DNA from: Chloroflexota bacterium
Lineage (GTDB): Bacteria; Chloroflexota; Limnocylindria; QHBO01
Direction of reading: 5' to 3'
DNA: 14,625 nucleotides
NCBI GenBank assembly: GCA_013694645.1
Contig: JACDBZ010000069.1
Location: forward strand, 1-14,625
Shown here piece after piece: positions 8,520-14,625 of this stretch. The notes under the pieces are model-generated. The model worked only from the letters and a program-made list of their open reading frames with translations, ran no database searches and was not told where the DNA came from. The translations under genes and the position numbers were made by a program. Position 1 is the first letter of the stretch. The number at the start of each line of letters is the position of its first letter.

Positions 8520-8957
8520 CTAGTAGAAGCCGGGCGGTGGCGGGAGCGGCCTGCCCTCGGCATCAATCCGGTCGTCCGGCGGCAGGTCATCGCGGTGCGC
8601 ACCGGTCGGACCCGGAATCGGCAGGGCCATCACGGAGGATGGGACTTCGTCAAGGCGGTCCGTGATGCCACGCAGACCCAGGCGGCGCAGGGCCGGCGCG
8701 AACCGATCGGCGAAGTCCGCGCTGCGAAGCAGCCCGAAGGTCAGCGAGGAATGCGCGCGGTTCAGCAGCTCGATTCCGCGAGCGGCCTCAGTTTCGCCGA
8801 CCTGGTTCAGGCCGAGCTGGCTCTCCAGGATATCGATGGCACGATTTGCCTCGCGGCGCGTCTGCGAGCTGAAATGCGGGGTACGGTTGACGAGCACGCG
8901 GGTGCGGTAGAGCGCGTCGCGGACGCGACTGTCACGATCAAGGTGGCCCTGGGTCAT
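8520..8957 (-). CDS. Hypothetical protein, 145 residues, with proline-rich C-terminus
   Basis: I do not recognise this protein. Its codons have strongly GC-biased third positions, which supports real coding and argues against the overlapping + strand frames. The N-terminal part is basic (residues 1-38, many arginines), the middle (about 36-98) looks helical and amphipathic (REANRAIDILESQLGL and RGIELLNRAHSSLTFGLL), and the end is acidic then proline-rich (residues 112-145, ending LPPPPGFY). There is no signal peptide, membrane segment or recognisable catalytic motif. The ATG at 8957 shares the CATG palindrome with the start of the divergent Nudix gene. A TAGTAT hexamer seven bases before the start suggests a leaderless transcript. 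A longer frame beginning at 9131 would run through the Nudix gene and is rejected. Confidence 0.72.
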   Translation of the reverse strand: MTQGHLDRDSRVRDALYRTRVLVNRTPHFSSQTRREANRAIDILESQLGLNQVGETEAARGIELLNRAHSSLTFGLLRSADFADRFAPALRRLGLRGITDRLDEVPSSVMALPIPGPTGAHRDDLPPDDRIDAEGRPLPPPPGFY

Positions 8958-9615
8958 GGACCGAATACTACGCGCTACGGATGGCTGGCAGGATGTCATC
9001 GCCGATGCCCTGCGGCGCGCTGATCGACCGATCCCGCTCGACGAGCGCCTCCTGCCACGCGGCGCCGATGGTGAGGCAACCCGTCGCCGATATGATCGCG
9101 CGGTTTTCCCGACGGCGCGTCCGGCAGCCACCCTCCTCGCGATCTACCCCACTGACGACGAAACGCTGGTGATCCCGCTCACGGTTCGTCATGCCGAGAT
9201 GCGGGCCCACGCCGGCGAGGTGTCGCTGCCGGGCGGCGCGGTCGATGACACGGATGCGGATCCCGAGACCGCCGCATTGCGCGAGGCGTGGGAGGAGATC
9301 GGGCTCGATCCGAAGCTCGTTCGCATTATCGGCGTGCTCGACGACGTCTGGATCCCGGTCAGCAACTTCGAGCTGCGACCCTTCGTCGGCACCGTCGCCA
9401 GCCGGCCGACGCTCACCCCGCACGATACCGAGGTGTCGGCGATCGTCGAGCTGCCGGTCGCGGCGCTCTTTGACGAGGCAGTCATCGCCACCGCTGAGTT
9501 CAGCGCACGCGGCTTCACGGTGCACGCCGGCGCATATCGGTACGGTGGAGTTCAGATCTGGGGCGCGACGGCCCTCACCCTCGGCATGCTGGCTCACGTA
9601 CTCGAGCGTGCGTGA
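8956..9615 (+). CDS. Nudix hydrolase, CoA pyrophosphatase type
   Basis: Members of this Nudix subfamily cleave CoA or CoA derivatives to phosphopantetheine and 3',5'-ADP, using Mg or Mn. The 219-residue protein has the subfamily motif LTVRHAEMRAHAGEVSLPGG at 75-94, matching the LLTxRxxxLxxHxGxxxFPGG pattern of CoA pyrophosphatases. It runs directly into the Nudix box, ending REAWEEIGL at 109-117 with the metal-binding glutamates. A helical N-terminus precedes the core. A weak Shine-Dalgarno-like AAGGTGG at 8940-8946 lies nine bases before the ATG. The start codon overlaps the start of the divergent orphan gene; the gene ends nine bases before the convergent inositol-phosphatase gene. With several CoA-ester pathways nearby a CoA-housekeeping role is plausible, but that is inference. 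Confidence 0.88.
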   Translation: MDRILRATDGWQDVIADALRRADRPIPLDERLLPRGADGEATRRRYDRAVFPTARPAATLLAIYPTDDETLVIPLTVRHAEMRAHAGEVSLPGGAVDDTDADPETAALREAWEEIGLDPKLVRIIGVLDDVWIPVSNFELRPFVGTVASRPTLTPHDTEVSAIVELPVAALFDEAVIATAEFSARGFTVHAGAYRYGGVQIWGATALTLGMLAHVLERA

Positions 9616-9624
9616 CTCGTCTGG

Positions 9625-10455
9625 TCAGCGTCGGGTCTGGAGCGTGGTCTTCAGTGAGCCGAGCAGCTCGATCAGAGCCGCATGCTGGGCCACCGGAGCG
9701 GCCACCACGCTCGTGCGCGGGCCGCGCAGCGTGGGATTCCACCACGGCCCGCCGGTGACATCGGTGACCACCGCGCCGGCCCGCTCGACGATGAGCCCGG
9801 CAGCCGCCACGTCCCACGGCGAGAGTCCGCCATTCTGGATGAAGGCATCGAAGCGGCCGTTGGCCACGTAGACCAGCGCCAGCGCCGCGCTGCCCATGCG
9901 CCGATGAATCCGGATCAGCGGCGCGATCTTCCGCTCTCGGGCAAGCCCGCCTCGTCCGATCACCGCCAGGCTGACGACGTAGTCCGACAACGTCTCCTTG
10001 GTCGACGTCGTGATCGGCTCACCATTCAGCGATGCCGGCCCGTCGATGGCGGCGCTGTACAGATCGTCGCGGGCGGGGTCAAAGATGACTCCGACGGTCG
10101 GATCATTGTTGACGACCAGGCCGATGCTGACGCAGTAGTACGGAATTCCGTTGGCGTAGTTGACGGTTCCGTCGAGTGGGTCGATGACCCAGGTGCGCCC
10201 ATTGTGCGAGCCGTCATCACGCAGCACGCCGGCATGATCACCGGACTCCTCGGCCAGGATGGCGTCGCCGGGGAAGCGCTCCTTGATGGCGTCGATGACG
10301 AGACGCTCGGACGCGTAATCCGCGTTCGTGACGACATCGCGCTTGCTCTTGTAGTCGATCCGCTCGAGACGCTCGTAGCTGTCGGTCAGGATGGTCCCGG
10401 CCCGCCGCGCGAGATCAGTTGTGAAGGTGAGCTCATCGGCCCAACGGCTGGTCAC
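9625..10455 (-). CDS. Inositol monophosphatase family protein
   Basis: This 276-residue enzyme belongs to the Mg-dependent, lithium-sensitive phosphatase family (inositol monophosphatase, fructose-1,6-bisphosphatase-like, histidinol phosphatase, CysQ). The metal and substrate motifs are complete: DVVTNADYASE at 40-50, Glu70 in LAEESGD, Asp92 and Asp95 in WVIDPLDGTVNYANG, and Asp214 in GGLSPWDVAAAGLIVERAGA. The IDPLDGTVNY form fits inositol-1-phosphatase/SuhB-like enzymes better than CysQ, but substrates vary widely within the family. It starts with GTG at 10455, five bases after the stop of the upstream TIGR02588-like gene, with TGAGG just before the start, so it is probably the last gene of a three-gene unit. 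It is convergent with the Nudix gene. Confidence 0.9.
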   Translation of the reverse strand: MTSRWADELTFTTDLARRAGTILTDSYERLERIDYKSKRDVVTNADYASERLVIDAIKERFPGDAILAEESGDHAGVLRDDGSHNGRTWVIDPLDGTVNYANGIPYYCVSIGLVVNNDPTVGVIFDPARDDLYSAAIDGPASLNGEPITTSTKETLSDYVVSLAVIGRGGLARERKIAPLIRIHRRMGSAALALVYVANGRFDAFIQNGGLSPWDVAAAGLIVERAGAVVTDVTGGPWWNPTLRGPRTSVVAAPVAQHAALIELLGSLKTTLQTRR

Positions 10456-10460
10456 GGACC

Positions 10461-10835
10461 TCAGGGTAGCCGGAAGCCGACGATCGACACCGTCACGGCT
10501 CCCTCGGGCCGGCCGCTGAACCCGAAGGAGAACTCGACGTCCGTGCCCGCCGGCAGGTAGTCGATGGTGACCTCGCTCTCCTCCTCGACCCCGTCCACCG
10601 TCGCGGTGGCGCGCAACGCGAGTGCCTCGGCGGCCTCGTCACCTTCGTTCGTGGCCATCGCCGGGAGGATCCAGCCCTCGCTGACGCCATAGGCGGCGTC
10701 GGTCTGCAGCGTGATTACGGGCTTCGGTGGGCGTCCAGCATCGGTCAGGCCGTCGACCACCAGGAAGCCTACGAGCCCCGCGATCGCCGCGAGGCTGACG
10801 CCCAGGACCACCCATTCGAGCCAGTTCTGACGCAC
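10461..10835 (-). CDS. TIGR02588-like single-span membrane protein of unknown function
   Basis: The 124-residue protein starts MRQNWLEWVVLGVSL, has one membrane segment at about 8-28, and continues with an extracytoplasmic beta-rich domain (residues 38-124) of immunoglobulin-like appearance (alternating ALALRATATVDG, EVTIDYLPAGTDVEFSFGF, AVTVSIVGF). This architecture and the partner upstream match the family pair TIGR02587/TIGR02588, which from memory occurs as a conserved two-gene unit of unknown function. I chose the GTG at 10835 because AGGAGG at 10846-10851 lies ten bases upstream and the protein then begins directly before the membrane helix; the longer frame back to 11618 is a shadow of the preceding gene. 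The gap to the preceding gene is two bases. Confidence 0.8.
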   Translation of the reverse strand: MRQNWLEWVVLGVSLAAIAGLVGFLVVDGLTDAGRPPKPVITLQTDAAYGVSEGWILPAMATNEGDEAAEALALRATATVDGVEEESEVTIDYLPAGTDVEFSFGFSGRPEGAVTVSIVGFRLP

Positions 10836-10837
10836 GA

Positions 10838-11737
10838 CTACGACGCCTCCTGCTGCTGCCCGCCGCCGCCGATCAGGAGTCGACCGACAGCCGCTCCGAA
10901 GGATGCCACCACCGCGAGCATGATCGTCTGACCCACGATGGCCGACCACGATGCGCCGTCTGTTCGCCCGAAGGACCACAGGAGCAGCAGGCTCACGAGC
11001 AGGCTCACGGCGTACGCAGCGAGCGTCTCGGTAAGTGGACGGTCGAGCGGGCCATCGCCGGACTCGAGCGACCGGCCGCCGCGGAAGTCGGCATAGAAGA
11101 CGACGGCAAACGTGACGGCCAGCGTCGCGGGGATCACGAGCAGCAGAAGCCACCACGCCGCCTCGACGCCCAGGAGCATCGGCTCCTCGGTCGGCGCGAT
11201 GTTCAGCGCGAACAGCAGCGCCGCCCCGGCGGCGATGAAGAGCCGTGCGAACGTGCCCGCGCCGTTGCCGTCGGCGACCGTGCTGCCCTGGTCCGCGGCA
11301 TCCTCTGGATCGTCCTCCGGTGAGGCGAGCTGCGTCCCCGCCAACGACACGCCGAACGCGACCGGGATCATCTCGAGCGCAATCTTGCCGACCGCATCCC
11401 GAAGGCCCGTCTCGAGACCGACGCGACCGAGCAGCAGGAGCGCGACGGTCGCCACCACGGCGGCGATGCCCATCGTCTCGACCGAGTCGATCAGCAGCTC
11501 GATCCACGACCGTTCGCGTCGAAAGCCGCTCACGGCCGTGTACCCGACGACAACCACGAACGCCACGCCGATGAGCACGACGATCTTCAACGACGGCAGC
11601 AGGAACGAGTGCGCCCACATCTCGAGGGTGAAGAGAAGTGGCAGTCCGACCAGCAGCCCCCCACCCGTTGCACGCACAAGGTCACGCACGGTGGTCGCCA
11701 CCGACTCTGACCTGGACTCGGCCGCCTCGCTCACCAT
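10838..11737 (-). CDS. TIGR02587-like multi-pass membrane protein of unknown function
   Basis: This 299-residue protein has about seven to eight hydrophobic segments, near residues 24-42, 50-69, 87-107, 118-135, 163-180, 193-215, 237-256 and 265-287. A long acidic loop (139-160, PEDDPEDAADQ) splits the protein and a conserved-looking NIAPTEEPMLL follows the fifth segment. Layout and the immediately following single-span gene match the TIGR02587/TIGR02588 pair; no transport or enzymatic motif is visible. The start is the ATG at 11737; upstream extension to 12145 would overlap the divergent phosphorylase gene and is rejected. The 42-base gap to that gene must hold the promoters for both directions. 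Confidence 0.8.
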   Translation of the reverse strand: MVSEAAESRSESVATTVRDLVRATGGGLLVGLPLLFTLEMWAHSFLLPSLKIVVLIGVAFVVVVGYTAVSGFRRERSWIELLIDSVETMGIAAVVATVALLLLGRVGLETGLRDAVGKIALEMIPVAFGVSLAGTQLASPEDDPEDAADQGSTVADGNGAGTFARLFIAAGAALLFALNIAPTEEPMLLGVEAAWWLLLLVIPATLAVTFAVVFYADFRGGRSLESGDGPLDRPLTETLAAYAVSLLVSLLLLWSFGRTDGASWSAIVGQTIMLAVVASFGAAVGRLLIGGGGQQQEAS

Positions 11738-11779
11738 CGTCCACCATGCACGTGGCGCACCATTCTGTACGCTAGGCGC
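11738..11779. promoter_or_regulatory. Divergent promoter region between the membrane-protein unit and the phosphorylase gene
   Basis: Only 42 bases separate two divergent genes. A TACGCT hexamer at 11768-11773 ends six bases before the phosphorylase ATG, consistent with a leaderless + strand transcript. The hexamer CACCAT occurs at 11732-11737, 11742-11747 and 11758-11763. No strong Shine-Dalgarno is seen in either direction. Confidence 0.4.
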
Positions 11780-12514
11780 ATGCCACAGATTCACCTCCGC
11801 GCCGAGGAGGGCGATTACGCGCCGCTCGTCCTCCTGCCCGGCGATCCGAACCGAGCGCGCCGCATATCCGAGCGGTTCGACCCAGGTTCCACCAGGCAGG
11901 TCAACGACCACCGCGGCATGTTGGGCTTCACCGGCACATATGACGGCACGCCGGTCAGCGCGCAGACCAGCGGGATGGGCACGCCCAGTCTGTCGATCGT
12001 GGTCGAGGAGCTCCTGCGTCTCGGTGCCAGGCGCTTGATCCGCGTGGGCACCTGCGGTGGCATCGCGCCTGACCTGAAGACCGGGGAGCTTGTCATCGCG
12101 ACCGCCGCGTGTCCGGTCGACGGCGCCACGACTACCTACCTGCACGGCGAGGCCTACGCACCGGCAGCCGATTTCGCGCTGACCCGAGCGCTGGTGGACG
12201 CCGCCGATGCGGCCGGCATCACCGTCAGAACCGGGCTCGTGGCGTCGGTTGACGTCTTCTACAACACCGATGAGGACTACGCCAAGCGCTGGCGCGAACG
12301 TGGCGTTCTCGCGTTCGAGATGGAGGCATCCGCGCTCTTCTTCCTGGCTGCGCGCGCCGGCGTCCAGGCAGCCTGCGCGCTGACGGTCAGTGACGTCCTG
12401 TCCGAAGAGGTCAGCACCGAGGAGAGCTACCTACCCCCCGACGAGCTCGACCGCGCCATCGACCGCATGATCGAGGTGGCGCTGAAAGCCGGAACGGCAT
12501 CGGACCTGCGGTAG
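11780..12514 (+). CDS. deoD: Purine nucleoside phosphorylase, DeoD type
   Basis: The 244-residue protein aligns from end to end with the hexameric DeoD/uridine phosphorylase fold that converts nucleosides plus phosphate to free base and ribose-1-phosphate. Residues matching the E. coli DeoD active site are His5, Gly21 and Arg25 (LPGDPNRA), Arg45 (NDHRGMLGFTGTY), Arg88 (IRVGTCGG), Glu180-Met181-Glu182 (FEMEAS) and Asp205 (TVSD). The aspartate at the last position is the residue that distinguishes purine from uridine phosphorylases, so a purine substrate is favoured. There is no obvious Shine-Dalgarno; a TACGCT hexamer six bases upstream suggests a leaderless message. It complements the nucleoside hydrolase and the ECF transporter in the same window. 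The HPPD gene follows after 11 bases. Confidence 0.88.
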   Translation: MPQIHLRAEEGDYAPLVLLPGDPNRARRISERFDPGSTRQVNDHRGMLGFTGTYDGTPVSAQTSGMGTPSLSIVVEELLRLGARRLIRVGTCGGIAPDLKTGELVIATAACPVDGATTTYLHGEAYAPAADFALTRALVDAADAAGITVRTGLVASVDVFYNTDEDYAKRWRERGVLAFEMEASALFFLAARAGVQAACALTVSDVLSEEVSTEESYLPPDELDRAIDRMIEVALKAGTASDLR

Positions 12515-12525
12515 ACTCGGTCACC

Positions 12526-13692
12526 ATGACCGACACGATCAGCCGCGGCGCCGCGAACCAGGCCGGCGCGATCCTCAACAAGAACGCTGCCGCCGAGGCG
12601 CAGGACTTCCTGCCCCTGAAGGGCATTGACCACGTCGAGTTCTGGGTCGGCAACGCCAAGCAGGCCGCGCACTACTACCGCGCCCTGTGGGGCTTCACGC
12701 CGATGGCCTACGCGGGGCTCGAGACCGGCGTCCGTGATCGGTCCAGCTTCGTGATGGTGCAGAACGACATCCGCTTCGTGTTCACGGCGCCGATCGGACC
12801 GGACGGCGAGATCGCCGAGCACGTGGCGAAGCACGGCGACGGCGTGCATGACATCGCCTTCGCGGTCGACGACGTGGAGAGCGCCTGGCGAGAAACCACC
12901 TCGCGCGGAGCTGTCTCGGCACTCGACCCGACCGAGATCGAGGGCAAGAAGGGCACCCTGCGCCGCTCTGCCATCCACACCTACGGCGAGGTGATCCACT
13001 CGTTCGTCGATCGATCCGACTACCACGGCGCGTTCGCGCCCGGCTACCACAGGGTGACCCAGCCCGCCCCGGCGGCGACCGGCCAGGTCCTGCTCGAGGT
13101 CGACCACTGCGTGGGCAACGTGGGCCTGGGCGAGATGAATCGGTTCGTGGACTTCTACAAGAACGTGCTCGGCTTCGCGCAGCTCATCCATTACGACGAC
13201 AAGGTGATCCACACGGATTACTCGGCGCTGATGAGCAAGGTGATGACGAACGGGAACGGGCGCATCAAGTTCCCGATCAACGAGCCGGCAGCCGGCAAGA
13301 AGAAGAGCCAGATCCAGGAGTTCCTGGACTACTACCTTGACGCCGGGACGCAGCACATCGCGATGCGCACGGAGGATATCGTCGGGACGGTGCGTGTGCT
13401 GCGTGAGCGCGGCGTCGAGTTCCTGGGCATGCCACACGCCTACTACGAGTCACTCCCCGCGCGGGTGGGCGACGTCGGCGTGCCAATGGACGTCCTCGAG
13501 GAGCTCGGCATCGAGGCCGATCGCGACGAGGAGGGCTACCTGCTCCAGATCTTCACTCGCCCGGTGCAGGATCGGCCAACGTTCTTCTTCGAGATCATCG
13601 AGCGGCACGGCTCGCGAGGTTTCGGGGTCGGCAACTTCAAGGCGCTATTCGAGGCCATCGAGACCGAGCAGGCTCGGCGCGGCAACCTCTGA
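12526..13692 (+). CDS. hpd: 4-hydroxyphenylpyruvate dioxygenase
   Basis: HPPD converts 4-hydroxyphenylpyruvate and O2 to homogentisate and CO2 in tyrosine catabolism. The 388-residue protein has two vicinal-oxygen-chelate halves: an N-terminal half beginning GIDHVEFWVGNAKQAAHYYR (33-52) and a catalytic C-terminal half. The three iron ligands are visible as His194 (EVDHCVGNV), His277 (TQHIAMRT) and Glu356 (FFFEIIERHG). The C-terminal helix GVGNFKALFEAIETEQ is typical of genuine HPPD rather than hydroxymandelate synthase. The gene starts 11 bases after the phosphorylase stop, and the TAG stop plus ACT forms a TAGACT hexamer eight bases before the ATG, so it may have its own promoter. It ends two bases from the convergent cyclase-like gene. 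No homogentisate dioxygenase is in the window. Confidence 0.95.
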   Translation: MTDTISRGAANQAGAILNKNAAAEAQDFLPLKGIDHVEFWVGNAKQAAHYYRALWGFTPMAYAGLETGVRDRSSFVMVQNDIRFVFTAPIGPDGEIAEHVAKHGDGVHDIAFAVDDVESAWRETTSRGAVSALDPTEIEGKKGTLRRSAIHTYGEVIHSFVDRSDYHGAFAPGYHRVTQPAPAATGQVLLEVDHCVGNVGLGEMNRFVDFYKNVLGFAQLIHYDDKVIHTDYSALMSKVMTNGNGRIKFPINEPAAGKKKSQIQEFLDYYLDAGTQHIAMRTEDIVGTVRVLRERGVEFLGMPHAYYESLPARVGDVGVPMDVLEELGIEADRDEEGYLLQIFTRPVQDRPTFFFEIIERHGSRGFGVGNFKALFEAIETEQARRGNL

Positions 13693-13694
13693 TT

Positions 13695-14546
13695 TCAGCG
13701 GTCCAGCGCGAAGACCTCCCGCTCGCCCGGCACCCCTTTCAGGGCGTGCCGCCCGCGCGAAGTGAAGCCCAGGCTCGAGCCCACCACCAGCTCGCGGGTC
13801 GTGGAGGACACGAGAAGCTCGCCCCCTGCGGCCAGTGCGGTGATGCGGCTCGCAACGTGGACAGCCATGCCTCGAACGCCGCCGGGCACGAGTTCCACCT
13901 CACCGGTGTGAACCCGCGCGCGGACGTCGAGGCCGCTGCCGTGCGCTCGCCGTCCGATCGCAGCCGCGCATTCCACGGCGCGCGCCGGACCGTCGAACAT
14001 GGCGAGCACGCCGTCACCAGCGCGATCGACCTCCTTGCCGCGGTGCCGATCCAGCTCGAGCTGGATCGTTTCGTTGTGCTCCGCCAGCAGGTCGCGCCAT
14101 CTGGCGTCGCCGACCTGCGCCAGCGTGGCCGTGGAGTCGACGATATCGACGAACATCAGCGTTGCCAGCACACGGTCCCCTGACGCCATCGCCGGCCGCG
14201 CGTACGACCGTGCGCCACGAAAGTCGATCGCCACCCACGGCTCGTCACCGACGACCCATCCGTCATGCCCGGGCGGGATCTCGAACATCTCCTGCTCTCC
14301 GAGCGTGCCCTCCGAGCCGTCGGCCATCTGCACGTGCAGCCGGCCGCTGACCACGAATCCGAGATGGTGGTACATGCAGAGCTCTGTGCCGGCAATCGGC
14401 TGTACGTCATGCTCCCAGCGCCATCCGGGCTCCATAACCATCCGGCCGATGACGAAGTCATCGAGCTCGAAGATCTCGGTCCATCCGCCCGGATAGTGAC
14501 GCACCTCGTCGGCGTGCTCAAGCCGCTTGTGCTGGAGTCGGGCCAT
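13695..14546 (-). CDS. Cupin domain fused to class III adenylate/guanylate cyclase-like domain
   Basis: This 283-residue protein has two parts. Residues about 20-112 form a cupin barrel (ELCMYHHLGFVVSGRLHVQM, then EMFEIPPGHDGWVVG). Residues about 124-283 form a class III nucleotidyl cyclase homology domain: FVDIVDST with metal residue Asp134, AGDG with Asp178, and GMAVHVASRI. Several catalytic positions differ from canonical cyclases: the purine-selecting lysine before GDG is Asp174 (KEVDRAGDG), and the transition-state asparagine is His230, while Arg234 is kept. The FDGPARAVECA segment is common in a large bacterial subfamily with these changes, so cyclase activity is uncertain. The cupin may sense a small ligand. 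There is no membrane segment. A GAGAAT hexamer six bases before the ATG suggests a leaderless message. Confidence 0.85.
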   Translation of the reverse strand: MARLQHKRLEHADEVRHYPGGWTEIFELDDFVIGRMVMEPGWRWEHDVQPIAGTELCMYHHLGFVVSGRLHVQMADGSEGTLGEQEMFEIPPGHDGWVVGDEPWVAIDFRGARSYARPAMASGDRVLATLMFVDIVDSTATLAQVGDARWRDLLAEHNETIQLELDRHRGKEVDRAGDGVLAMFDGPARAVECAAAIGRRAHGSGLDVRARVHTGEVELVPGGVRGMAVHVASRITALAAGGELLVSSTTRELVVGSSLGFTSRGRHALKGVPGEREVFALDR

Positions 14547-14582
14547 GGTAGCATTCTCGCAGAGGTGCCATCATCATGCCCG

Positions 14583-14625
14583 ATGAACGCCGGTAAGACG
14601 CGCCGCCGCGGAGGAAGGCTGAAGC
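14583..14625 (+). CDS. Possible start of a gene running out of the window
   Basis: An ATG at 14583 opens a basic reading frame (MNAGKTRRRGGRLK) that continues to the window end. A TAGCAT hexamer at 14549-14554 and GAGG at 14562-14565 lie upstream. An alternative ATG at 14576, better spaced from GAGG, encodes only six codons before a stop. Too little is visible to name a product; it may be no gene at all. Confidence 0.2.
   Translation, partial: MNAGKTRRRGGRLK

Noticed and set aside
8358..9023. 221-codon + strand frame across the repeat region and the orphan gene
   Set aside because: The opposite strand has much better codon composition, and this frame runs into the Nudix gene; it also starts inside the repeat cluster.
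10836..11618. Upstream extension of the TIGR02588-like gene to 385 codons
   Set aside because: The extension is a frame shadow of the TIGR02587-like gene; AGGAGG at 10846-10851 supports the GTG at 10835.
11738..12145. Upstream extension of the TIGR02587-like gene to 435 codons
   Set aside because: It would overlap the divergent phosphorylase gene, whose N-terminal motifs are clear.
12427..13437. 336-codon - strand frame
   Set aside because: It is antisense to HPPD, whose iron ligands and full-length alignment pattern are unambiguous.

Overview
The window is a gene-dense, GC-rich bacterial chromosome segment. Codon third positions are mostly G or C, spacings are short, and several genes start with GTG. 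Gene content (leucine-degradation genes, an ECF transporter with four separate genes, actinobacterial/Chloroflexota-style HPPD, FDGPARA-type cyclase) fits a high-GC soil or aquatic lineage, most likely Chloroflexota or something close to Actinomycetota. This is an inference from gene style; no rRNA or marker gene is present.

Region 1 (1-3801, + strand) is a leucine/isovalerate degradation block: the C-terminus of a crotonase (methylglutaconyl-CoA hydratase type), a biotin-dependent carboxylase alpha subunit that carries an extra excisionase-type helix-turn-helix domain at its N-terminus, an AbrB/VapC toxin-antitoxin pair, and HMG-CoA lyase. Crotonase, carboxylase and lyase together are the last steps from methylcrotonyl-CoA to acetyl-CoA plus acetoacetate; the carboxyltransferase (beta) subunit is not in the window and may lie upstream.

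Region 2 (3809-8339, + strand) follows with gaps of 35 bases or less: a nucleoside hydrolase, then a complete ECF transporter (S component, EcfT, EcfA1, EcfA2) with overlapping genes. The hydrolase suggests a nucleoside-related substrate, but this is not proven. EcfT appears to begin at a CTG codon, and the two ATPases show complementary motif loss that would give one consensus and one degenerate ATP site.

Region 3 (8340-8519) is the only sizeable intergenic stretch, between convergent genes. It holds three copies of CGATATTTCG and two perfect palindromes. It is followed by a 145-residue orphan gene (- strand) whose start codon overlaps that of a divergent CoA-pyrophosphatase-type Nudix gene (+).

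Region 4 (9625-11737, - strand) is a three-gene unit: a TIGR02587-like membrane protein, a TIGR02588-like single-span protein and an inositol-monophosphatase-family enzyme. Divergent from it lie a DeoD-type purine nucleoside phosphorylase and 4-hydroxyphenylpyruvate dioxygenase (tyrosine catabolism). Region 5 is a convergent cupin-class III cyclase-like fusion. The theme is catabolism and salvage: leucine and tyrosine breakdown plus nucleoside uptake and cleavage. The most notable oddities are the HTH-carboxylase fusion, the asymmetric ECF ATPase pair with the CTG start, and the repeat-bearing intergenic region.
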